Of a stretch of DNA of 55,839 nucleotides, positions 1 through 5,899 are shown one piece after another. The DNA comes from an uncultured bacterium. Lineage in GTDB: Bacteria > Atribacterota > Atribacteria > Atribacterales > Caldatribacteriaceae. The translations under genes were made by a program, and so were the position numbers. The stretch covers positions 1 to 55,839 of the forward strand of contig CALAIW010000025.1 in assembly GCA_937922705.1 (NCBI GenBank). The letters are read 5' to 3'. Under the pieces are notes generated by a model. The model did no database searches. It worked only from the letters and a program-made list of their open reading frames with translations, and had not been told where the DNA came from. Positions within the stretch are counted from its first letter, which is position 1. Each line of letters begins with the position of its first letter.

Positions 1-19
1 GTTTATCAGGCATCTTAAA

Positions 20-340
20 CTCCTGGTAGAAACATTCGAGGACAGGTTGGAGAATGTGAGACCCCTGATAAATACATTCAGGGGTGACAGTTTTTAGTAG
101 AAACGTTCAGGGGTGACAGTTTTTAGTTCATCATTCCCGCAAAAACCCTTTCTGTTATGCCTGCACAAACTTCTTTCGTCATTCCTGCATGTAGTAAGCA
201 GGAACCTTAGTCACTGAAGGGAAAGTTACTGAGATTCCTGATAGATACGTTCAGGAATGACGCTTTTTATTTGCCCGTCGTTCTGCACATTTTTATCGAA
301 CATCTTAGGTTCCTGATTAAAACATTCGGGGACAAAGAGA
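20..340. repeat. Cluster of hairpin repeat elements, left edge
   Basis: No gene is supported in the first 417 bases. The stretch holds several versions of one short element. The clearest hairpin is 62-84: left arm CCCCTGA, nine-base loop TAAATACAT, right arm TCAGGGG, followed by TGAC. Decayed versions lie near 20-45, 95-115 and 300-330. The complete 86-bp copy at 177-262 is listed separately. The same family recurs at 1248-1609 and 2835-2960, which suggests a small non-coding repeat that spreads or amplifies locally. Function unknown. Confidence 0.75.
177..262. repeat. 86-bp MITE-like element, copy 1
   Basis: This element is bounded by perfect 11-bp terminal inverted repeats (CGTCATTCCTG at the left, CAGGAATGACG at the right). 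Inside each end sits a hairpin: TTCCTGC, a nine-base loop and GCAGGAA on the left, and ATTCCTGA, loop TAGATACGT and TCAGGAAT on the right. By direct reading it differs from the copy at 1311-1396 at one base, so duplication was recent or the copies are kept identical. It carries no ORF. It could be a miniature transposable element moved in trans; no transposase is present in the window. Confidence 0.8.
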
Positions 341-417
341 GTCGTTTTGAGACGCAAAGTACTAGGAAGTCTCATGGATGGCTTTAAATCTCTTGCACTC
401 TTGAATTAGAGGTAGGG

Positions 418-789
418 GTGGGTTATATTGAGGGGGAAAAGAGCGGTGATGTACTCGTGGAAAGAAAAAGGAATTTAGACCTTTCGACCATTGTCGAGGT
501 TCTTTCAGCCCACAGGAGGGAATTTCAAGAAAAATACGGAGTAAGAACGATGGGCATTTTCGGCTCTTATGCGAGGGGGGAGGCAAGAAAGCGAAGCGAC
601 ATCGACATCCTGGTGGAGTTTGCAAACCACGCTCGGGTGAGTCTCCTCGATTTCATCCGCCTGGAGCAGGCTATAGAAGACCTTTTGGGTGTCAAGGTTG
701 ATTTGGTGGAGAAATCAACCCTGAAACCAAGGATAGGTAAGTACATCCTTAGAGAAACCAGGTACATATGGGAAGGAAAAGAGCAATAG
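418..789 (+). CDS. MNT-family nucleotidyltransferase antitoxin (MntA-like)
   Basis: A small nucleotidyltransferase of the MNT antitoxin family. In characterised MntA-HepT modules this protein adds AMP to a tyrosine of its HEPN toxin partner and silences it. The motif GSYARGE (residues 49-55) followed by DID (61-63) is the canonical GSx10DxD active site that binds nucleotide and metal. The reading frame opens at a GTG at 418, and a second in-frame GTG at 457 would also keep the whole domain; neither has a strong Shine-Dalgarno sequence, so the start is uncertain. It overlaps the downstream HEPN gene by 22 bases, which is typical of co-translated toxin-antitoxin pairs. Hairpin repeats flank the pair on both sides, as in mobile accessory regions. 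Confidence 0.88.
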   Translation: MGYIEGEKSGDVLVERKRNLDLSTIVEVLSAHRREFQEKYGVRTMGIFGSYARGEARKRSDIDILVEFANHARVSLLDFIRLEQAIEDLLGVKVDLVEKSTLKPRIGKYILRETRYIWEGKEQ

Positions 790-1130
790 GTGACTATCTT
801 GAGGATATTCTCAAGGCTATGAGCGATGTCCTAGAGTTTGTTGCGGATATGGATTTTGACGAGTTTACCCGGGATACAAAGACAATGTATGCTGTTGTTC
901 GGGCCATAGAGATAATCGGTGAAGCCACCAAGAAAATTCCCCAAAGCTTCAAGCAAAAGTATCCAGGAATACCCTGGAGGGAAATGGCGGGCATGAGGGA
1001 TAAAGTCATCCATGAGTATTTTGGAGTTAGCCCTAGACGTGTTTGGGAGACCGTAAAGAGGGATATACCTTCTTTGAAACCTTTGTTTGAGGAGATTCTG
1101 AAAGATATAGAGAAAAGGGATTATGAATGA
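768..1130 (+). CDS. HEPN-domain ribonuclease toxin (HepT/DUF86 family)
   Basis: A 120-residue helical HEPN protein and the likely toxin partner of the preceding nucleotidyltransferase. HEPN toxins cut RNA as dimers using an Rx4-6H motif. Here R77, H82 and Y84 form the complete Rx4HxY motif in RDKVIHEY, so both the catalytic pair and the tyrosine that is AMPylated in MntA-HepT systems are present. The start ATG lies inside the end of the antitoxin gene (22-base overlap), which suggests coupled translation. It resembles the DUF86 group more than the longer second HEPN gene in this window, so the two pairs are not simple duplicates. No sign of truncation. Confidence 0.88.
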   Translation: MGRKRAIGDYLEDILKAMSDVLEFVADMDFDEFTRDTKTMYAVVRAIEIIGEATKKIPQSFKQKYPGIPWREMAGMRDKVIHEYFGVSPRRVWETVKRDIPSLKPLFEEILKDIEKRDYE

Positions 1131-1247
1131 GCTTTTTCTGCCAAAGGTGTAGTAGACCCCCTTTCGTTGTTCCTCAAGCTTGCAGGGGAAATCCTTTTTC
1201 CGTCTAAGGTCTTTAACCAGACGTCTTGGTTTTGAAACGGAGTGAGA

Positions 1248-1270
1248 CCCCGGCTAAAAAATTGCCGGGG
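1248..1270. repeat. Hairpin element with GC-rich arms
   Basis: Arms CCCCGGC and GCCGGGG enclose the nine-base loop TAAAAAATT. It is preceded by GTGAGA and followed by TGAC, the same flanks as the other elements here. The arm sequence differs from the neighbours but pairs perfectly, so this member supports the idea that structure, not sequence, is kept. A half-element (GGTCATTCCCGC) follows at about 1286. Confidence 0.75.
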
Positions 1271-1310
1271 TGACGGGAAAAGGAGGTCATTCCCGCATGA
1301 ACCCCCCTTT

Positions 1311-1396
1311 CGTCATTCCTGTATGTAGTAAGCAGGAACCTTAGTCACTGAAGGGAAAGTTACTGAGATTCCTGATAGATACGTTCAGGAATGACG
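1311..1396. repeat. 86-bp MITE-like element, copy 2
   Basis: Same element as 177-262, with the 11-bp terminal inverted repeats at 1311-1321 and 1386-1396. The only difference I read is T instead of C in the left inner hairpin (CCTGTATG for CCTGCATG). The identity continues four bases further left (CTTT). Together the two copies bracket the first MNT-HEPN pair at 418-1130, like the ends of a composite unit. Confidence 0.8.
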
Positions 1397-1409
1397 AATT
1401 ACGTTCATC

Positions 1410-1490
1410 CGTCATGCCCGAAATCTGTAATCGGGCATCTTTCGTTGTGGGATAATGTGAGATTCCTGATAGATACGTTCAGGAATGACG
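1410..1490. repeat. Diverged 81-bp relative of the MITE-like element
   Basis: It begins CGTCATGCCCGA and ends CAGGAATGACG. The right hairpin is the same as in the 86-bp copies (ATTCCTGA, loop TAGATACGT, TCAGGAAT). The left hairpin has a different stem: ATGCCCGA, loop AATCTGTAA, TCGGGCAT, again eight pairs around a nine-base loop. It lies 13 bases right of copy 2 and directly left of the first 27-bp tandem array. Confidence 0.7.
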
Positions 1491-1501
1491 GTATGAATAG
1501 G

Positions 1502-1609
1502 CCCCTGGTAAATGCATCCAGGGGCAAGCCCCTGGTAGATACATCCAGGGACAAGCCCCTGGTAAATATATCCAGGGGCAAGCCCCTAGTAAATACATCC
1601 AGGGACAAG
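1502..1609. repeat. Tandem hairpin array, four 27-bp units
   Basis: Four exact 27-base periods start at 1502, 1529, 1556 and 1583. Each unit is a hairpin with arm CCCCTGG (CCCCTAG in the last), a nine-base loop of the type TARATAYAT, arm CCAGGGG or CCAGGGA, then the spacer CAAG or ACAAG. There is no unique spacer between units, so it is not a CRISPR array. The single-base differences are mostly in the loop. The array sits between the 3' ends of the two convergent toxin-antitoxin pairs. Confidence 0.85.
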
Positions 1610-1664
1610 TTATTAGTGAGTGAGAGCAAAAGTAAAGGGCTGCGGCGTTTGGAGGGCCTGTTGC

Positions 1665-2087
1665 TCAGATTTGTACGTATCTTTTAATCGCGGCTATAAA
1701 ATCCTCTATATCTTTGAGGTTTGAGCAAATCACGGTATAGAGCTCCTCATCGCTAACTAAGTTGTAAAGGTGCACTAGTCGATTTCTGTACCCTGCCATC
1801 TGGACGAGTTTTTTACTGAGCGCTTCATCGACAATTCCTGCCTCTTTGAGTCCTTGTGCTATGGCCTTATATTCGGTGGCCATTTCCATGTATCCGGTTT
1901 TTGCCAGAATGTGGCGACCCACATCGAATATAGCCTCTAGCGCCCTTCGGAGAAAGCTTTCCCCTGCTGCCGGATTTCTCGTATCCGAGAGAAAAGAGGC
2001 TTTATCGAGAGCCGAAAGTTTGTAGAGCTCTCGAAGGAAAAAATCTATGAGGACAAGTCTTTGAGCAATAAACTGCTTGTTAACCAT
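1665..2087 (-). CDS. HEPN-domain ribonuclease toxin (HepT-like), second pair
   Basis: A 140-residue HEPN protein, probably an RNA-cleaving toxin. R101, H106 and Y108 in RNRLVHLY form the full Rx4HxY motif. It is longer than the first HEPN protein and shares little beyond the motif. Transcription runs leftward, and the ATG at 2087 directly abuts the TAA stop of the nucleotidyltransferase gene, so the pair has the order antitoxin then toxin, as in the first module. The gene converges on the first pair across the tandem hairpin array at 1502-1609. It is complete, with no frameshift seen. Confidence 0.85.
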   Translation of the reverse strand: MVNKQFIAQRLVLIDFFLRELYKLSALDKASFLSDTRNPAAGESFLRRALEAIFDVGRHILAKTGYMEMATEYKAIAQGLKEAGIVDEALSKKLVQMAGYRNRLVHLYNLVSDEELYTVICSNLKDIEDFIAAIKRYVQI

Positions 2088-2519
2088 TTAGTACTTCTCC
2101 AGCACTTCTTCGTAGAATTTTTCAAGCACATATTGAAAATCGGCTGACCTTCTCAGAACCATCATTTCATACGCTTCTTTGAACTCCTCTGATACACGGT
2201 ATACGCATATTCCCTTGAGGGCCTCGGCCTGAAAGACAGAGTGGCATTCCTGGAGGAATACCAAATCTAGGGGATAGGGTTTGAAGAGGTCTTCGAGTGC
2301 ATTGTAGATATCAGCGTAAAGTTGGTGTTTCTCTCGTATCTCTTCTATGTTCTTGAGAAAAACTATTCCCACGTCTATATCGGCAAGTGGGTCATCGATA
2401 CGAACGTTCTGGTTCTCTAAAATCTTATACGCGTTCTCTTTTTGAGACCCAAAAAGATAGGCAAGGGCAACGCCGTATTTTTGGCAAATCTCCCTGAACG
2501 TTTCTCCCTTCTTGCTCAT
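2088..2519 (-). CDS. MNT-family nucleotidyltransferase antitoxin with enlarged active-site loop
   Basis: Partner of the HEPN gene immediately downstream. GS at residues 24-25 and DID at 47-49 form the nucleotidyltransferase active site, but 21 residues lie between them instead of the usual 10, so the loop carries an insertion. I start the gene at the ATG at 2519 (143 residues); the frame is open further upstream but that part runs into repeat-rich, non-coding-looking sequence. A perfect TATAAT on the minus strand (2531-2526) ends seven bases before this ATG, so the transcript would be leaderless, and no Shine-Dalgarno sequence is present. By family knowledge it AMPylates and neutralises the HEPN toxin; whether the larger loop changes this is unknown. 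Confidence 0.8.
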   Translation of the reverse strand: MSKKGETFREICQKYGVALAYLFGSQKENAYKILENQNVRIDDPLADIDVGIVFLKNIEEIREKHQLYADIYNALEDLFKPYPLDLVFLQECHSVFQAEALKGICVYRVSEEFKEAYEMMVLRRSADFQYVLEKFYEEVLEKY

Positions 2520-2546
2520 GGCTATATTATAGTACAGGTTTAAGGC

Positions 2547-2576
2547 GCAGCGTTGCCCCCAGAGGGGCAAAGCTGC
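2547..2576. repeat. Long imperfect hairpin upstream of second antitoxin gene
   Basis: GCAGC (2547-2551) pairs with GCTGC (2572-2576), and TTGCCCC (2553-2559) pairs with GGGGCAA (2564-2570), with one mismatch and a four-base loop. It lies just upstream of the -10 box of the second antitoxin gene, so it could be an operator or another repeat relic. There is no T-run on either side, so it is not a standard terminator. Confidence 0.5.
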
Positions 2577-2834
2577 GGAAGTACTCTTCGGTAATTCCAC
2601 CAGCAAGGACATAGGGCTTGCCATGGCCAACTGTTTCCACCCTTTGGGGCTTTTCTTCTTTTTCATTCTGGGTTCTGTAGCGTTTTTCCGCAAAACCACT
2701 TATGTTTCCGCGCCACTCTTTGTGTCATTTTCACACGCTGCTTCCATTATTTCCGCATGGTACCCTTTTCTGTAACTTTTGGACGACCTCCACCCCCTCA
2801 CTCCCGCACCCAGTAGGTGGGAATCTCCATTTAG

Positions 2835-2942
2835 ACCCTGGCTCAAGGACTGCTGGGGTGACCCCTGGTAAATACATCCAGGGGCAAGCTCCTGGTAAAT
2901 ATATCCAGGGGCAGGCCCCTGGTAGATACATCCAGGGGCAGG
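2835..2942. repeat. Second hairpin array: one wobble hairpin plus three 27-bp units
   Basis: Units start at 2862, 2889 and 2916 and follow the pattern of the array at 1502-1609 (arm CCCCTGG or CTCCTGG, nine-base loop, arm CCAGGGG, spacer CAAG or CAGG). Just before them, 2835-2859 holds ACCCTGGC, nine bases TCAAGGACT, then GCTGGGGT and GAC; its stem closes fully only if two G-U pairs are allowed. That points to structure at the RNA level. A right half-element (GCTGGGGTGAC) follows near 2961. The rest of 2577-3107 holds no gene I can support. Confidence 0.8.
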
Positions 2943-3107
2943 CTGGAAAAGGGAGGATTGCTGGGGTGACAAATAAAGCGTTTACAGGTGCGCTTCTTCT
3001 CTAGCAGTGGTTTTATTTTTGTGCTCTTGCAATTGCTTGACCGTGGTACCGCGCGAACTCTTTGCAAGCCATCTGGTAGGATAGAAAAACAAGAAAGGGG
3101 GATTTTT

Positions 3108-3326
3108 GTGACTAGAGGTAAACGGGTTTTTCTCCTCCTTTTCGGTCATGGCTGCATCGTTTTGGGATGTTTTCTCATCACCTGGGGGATATACCTTCTT
3201 CCCGTATCGCAACCTCGTTTGGTCCATATCCTCACTCGCCCACTCTTTTGGGGGCTTTTCTCCCTCATGGGTGGGGTTTGTGCCAACTACCATGGTTTCT
3301 GCCGCTGCGTCCAAGGGAGATGGTAA
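3108..3326 (+). CDS. Small hypothetical membrane protein, possibly a gene remnant
   Basis: A 72-residue frame starting at a GTG preceded by AAAGGGGG (3095-3101). It has a strongly hydrophobic segment near residues 8-29 and a second one near 42-58, and no recognisable domain. A longer reading from 2988 has no ribosome-binding site. It lies between the repeat region and the sugar kinase with no partner gene. The abrupt end soon after the second hydrophobic segment would also fit the surviving N-terminus of a longer membrane protein. I do not recognise the family. Confidence 0.3.
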   Translation: MTRGKRVFLLLFGHGCIVLGCFLITWGIYLLPVSQPRLVHILTRPLFWGLFSLMGGVCANYHGFCRCVQGRW

Positions 3327-3572
3327 GGCGTTGCACCAGAACCTAAAGTGCATCCTTTAGTCCAAAGCTCTGGGAATACATACTTTTTGGAACGTGACAA
3401 ACTTTATGAAAAGCACAAGTTTGTATCGGCCATCGGGTCACGAGGGAGTGTTAATGGGCTAGATAAGGAAAAAGGTTGAACGCAGGTAAGATGCAGGGGT
3501 ACACTCAAAAGGAACTTGGTTTGTTTCGAGGAGGATGGGCCGCCAAAAGGTGCAGGCAATCTCTTCTCCCTA

Positions 3573-3581
3573 TGGTATAGT
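3573..3581 (+). promoter_or_regulatory. Extended -10 promoter for sugar kinase
   Basis: TGGTATAGT, an extended -10 (TGnTATAGT), lies 32 bases before the ATG of the kinase. The same TGGTATAAT-type box recurs before several genes in the window (19025, 35111 and, on the minus strand, near 51722). A second candidate, TTGAAC at 3476 with TACACT at 3500 (18-base spacer), lies further upstream. The stretch 3327-3572 shows no gene. Confidence 0.5.
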
Positions 3582-3612
3582 AATTCCAGCCTTGTGGAGG
3601 GAGGTTTCGACA

Positions 3613-4551
3613 ATGCGTGTGGGATGCATGGGAGAGCTTCTCGTAGAGATTATGCGGGATCGGGTGGATGTGCCTTTGGGGGTTCCTGGGGTTTTCCTCG
3701 GGCCGTATCCGAGTGGAGCCCCAGCAATTTTTGCCGATTGCCTTGCTCGCCTTGGGGAAGAGGTCTTCTTCGTAGGCGCCGTTGGGAACGACGACTTTGG
3801 TTTTCTTATCCTTGAGCGGCTACGACGGGATGGAGTGGACACTTCGGGCATCAAAATCCTCGAGGGCTACACCACCGGCGTTGCTTTTGTAACGTACTTC
3901 AGCGATGGCTCAAGGAAGTTCATCTACCACATTTCCCGGGCAGCTTCAGGGCAGATTTTTCCAGAGGATGTGCGGGAAGAGGACTTTGCCAAACTCGATG
4001 TGCTCCATGTCATGGGTTCCACAATGCTCATTAACGAGAACTGCCGGGCATCTTACGAAAAGGCCATGAGCATTGTAGAGCGACATGGGAAACGGATAAG
4101 CTTTGACCCCAATTTCCGTCCAGAGCTTCTTGGGAAGGACCGGGCACGAGAACTGTTCTTACCTATTTTGCGGAAGAGCTTCGTTGTCTTTCCTACTGAG
4201 GAGGAACTCGCTGTCCTCACCGGAGAGGAAAACTTTGACCGGGCTTGCGAAAAGGTTCTCGCTGAGGGTCCAGAAATCATTGCTGTGAAGCAGGGGAAGC
4301 GTGGGTCAACAGTGGTGACGAAAGAGGGGAAGTGGTCGGTTCCAGCATTCCAGGTGGAGGAGGTTGACCCCACAGGAGCGGGGGATTGCTACTGTGCTGG
4401 ATTTTTAGCTGCTCTCTCTTGGGGGATGAAGATGGAAGAAGCAGCGCGCTTTGCCAATGCTGTTGGGGCATTAGCGGTGACACAAAAAGGACCTATGGAA
4501 GGTGCTCCTACCCGAGAGGAAGTTGAAGCGTTCCTCAGGCGGCATTCGTGA
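3613..4551 (+). CDS. PfkB-family sugar kinase
   Basis: A 312-residue ribokinase-like (PfkB) enzyme that phosphorylates a sugar or sugar phosphate with ATP. The C-terminal signature is TGAGDCYCAGF (residues 254-264), where GAGD forms the anion hole and D258 is the catalytic base; SGAPAIFADCLARLG (34-48) is the N-terminal signature region. The chosen ATG has GGAGGGAGG eight bases upstream; earlier in-frame starts lack this. The stop overlaps the start region of the GatZ/KbaZ-family gene, so the two are probably co-transcribed. That context favours fructose, tagatose 6-phosphate or 2-keto-3-deoxygluconate as substrate, but PfkB substrates cannot be read safely from sequence. Confidence 0.88.
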   Translation: MRVGCMGELLVEIMRDRVDVPLGVPGVFLGPYPSGAPAIFADCLARLGEEVFFVGAVGNDDFGFLILERLRRDGVDTSGIKILEGYTTGVAFVTYFSDGSRKFIYHISRAASGQIFPEDVREEDFAKLDVLHVMGSTMLINENCRASYEKAMSIVERHGKRISFDPNFRPELLGKDRARELFLPILRKSFVVFPTEEELAVLTGEENFDRACEKVLAEGPEIIAVKQGKRGSTVVTKEGKWSVPAFQVEEVDPTGAGDCYCAGFLAALSWGMKMEEAARFANAVGALAVTQKGPMEGAPTREEVEAFLRRHS

Positions 4552-4565
4552 AGGAGGGACGTGTC

Positions 4566-5864
4566 GTGTTTCCCCGAAGGAAAGTCGACGAGAGTCCCAT
4601 TCGCCAAAAAGCTGAGAAAGCAGGTATCCCCGTGTGTGATTTTCTCATGGGAAAGATGGATGCCCTTGCTCGGGTGGAAGGAAAGCGCCAAACTCTTCTT
4701 GCCGTTTGTCCCAACTCCCGAACAGTTATTCGGGCAGCTATCCGGGCGGCAAAAAGGGCAGGAGCACCCCTTAAATTTGCTGCCACCCTCAACCAAGTGG
4801 ACCTTGACCGGGGATACACAGGGCTCACGCAGAAGGAATTTGTGGAACTCGTGAAGCAGGAGGCAGAAGCCCTTGATTTCCGGGGGCTTATCATCATTGC
4901 CGTAGACCACGGTGGCCCCTGGGTCAAAGACCGGCACACCATTGAGGGTTGGAGTCTTGCAGAGTGTATGGATTGGGTGAAGCGCTCTTTTGAGGCTGCC
5001 ATCGATGCGGGATACGACCTTCTCCATGTTGACCCAACCGTTGACCGTACGCTTCCACCTGGAACGCCGCTTCCTGTGGAGACGGTCATTGAGCGGACGG
5101 TGGAACTCATAGAACATGCTGAGCGGTACCGGAGGGCTCGAGGTCTTCCCCCAATTTCCTACGAGGTAGGGACAGAGGAAGTCCATGGGGGTTTAGCGGA
5201 CCTAAGCGTTTTTGAAGCCTTCCTTGCGGGCCTCAAAAAGGCGCTTTGCGCTCGAGGACTTTCTGAGGTGTGGCCTATTTTCGTAGTGGGAAAGGTTGGC
5301 ACCGACCTCCACACCACCCTTTTTGACCCGGAGGTGGCACGGATTCTTACCGAAAAGGCGCGTCCCTATGGTTCCTTTATCAAAGGGCACTACACTGATT
5401 ACGTGGAGAATCCTGAAGAGTACCCAGAATCTGGTATGGGAGGGGCGAACGTGGGCCCAGAATTCACCGAAGAAGAGTACAATGCTTTAGCAGAACTTGC
5501 TCGCATTGAAGAGGAGCTTGCGCAAAGAGGCCTTGTCCCTCAGCGATCTGGGATTCTTGAGGTTCTTACCCAGGCGGTGTACCGAAGCAATCGCTGGAAG
5601 AAGTGGCTCCTCCCAGAGGAAGAGGGGAAGGACCTTTTTGCCCTCCCGGAGGAACGCAAGACGTGGCTTGTCAAGACTGGATGCCGCTACATTTGGGCAA
5701 ATCCCGAGGTCATCGCTTCCCGAATGCTCCTTTATGAAAATTTACGACGCAACGGGTACTTCCCGGAGGAAATCGTTCTTCTTGCCATTGAACGGTCACT
5801 GGACAAGTACTTCCGGGCATTCAATCTCCTCGATCTTGAGAAGCGGCTGGAAAAAGTCCTGTAG
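4566..5864 (+). CDS. GatZ/KbaZ-family protein (tagatose-bisphosphate aldolase subunit or sugar-phosphate epimerase)
   Basis: A protein of about 432 residues of the GatZ/KbaZ family. In enteric bacteria these are non-catalytic subunits that stabilise class II tagatose-1,6-bisphosphate aldolase; thermophile homologues have been reported to epimerise fructose 6-phosphate and tagatose 6-phosphate at C4. The conserved barrel segments IIIAVDHGGPWVKD, LLHVDPTVD, YEVGTEEVHGG and VGKVGTDLHTT are all present, including candidate metal ligands. No GatY-type aldolase lies nearby, which fits an independent epimerase better than a subunit. I start at GTG 4566, seven bases after AAGGAGGG; a GTG at 4548 overlapping the kinase stop is possible but has no ribosome-binding site. 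Confidence 0.85.
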   Translation: MFPRRKVDESPIRQKAEKAGIPVCDFLMGKMDALARVEGKRQTLLAVCPNSRTVIRAAIRAAKRAGAPLKFAATLNQVDLDRGYTGLTQKEFVELVKQEAEALDFRGLIIIAVDHGGPWVKDRHTIEGWSLAECMDWVKRSFEAAIDAGYDLLHVDPTVDRTLPPGTPLPVETVIERTVELIEHAERYRRARGLPPISYEVGTEEVHGGLADLSVFEAFLAGLKKALCARGLSEVWPIFVVGKVGTDLHTTLFDPEVARILTEKARPYGSFIKGHYTDYVENPEEYPESGMGGANVGPEFTEEEYNALAELARIEEELAQRGLVPQRSGILEVLTQAVYRSNRWKKWLLPEEEGKDLFALPEERKTWLVKTGCRYIWANPEVIASRMLLYENLRRNGYFPEEIVLLAIERSLDKYFRAFNLLDLEKRLEKVL

Positions 5865-5899
5865 AGTGGTATGATAGGGAGGAGAGGAGGGGTTACTCT

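Noticed and set aside
1502-1609. CRISPR-like periodicity
   Set aside because: Units follow each other directly with a 27-base period and no unique spacers, each unit is itself a hairpin, and there are no cas genes in the window.
1391-1687. 98-residue frame across the first tandem array, and similar frames at 2702-3067
   Set aside because: The repeated peptide pattern simply reflects translation of the 27-bp (nine-codon) hairpin units; several frames and both strands are open at once and none has a ribosome-binding site.
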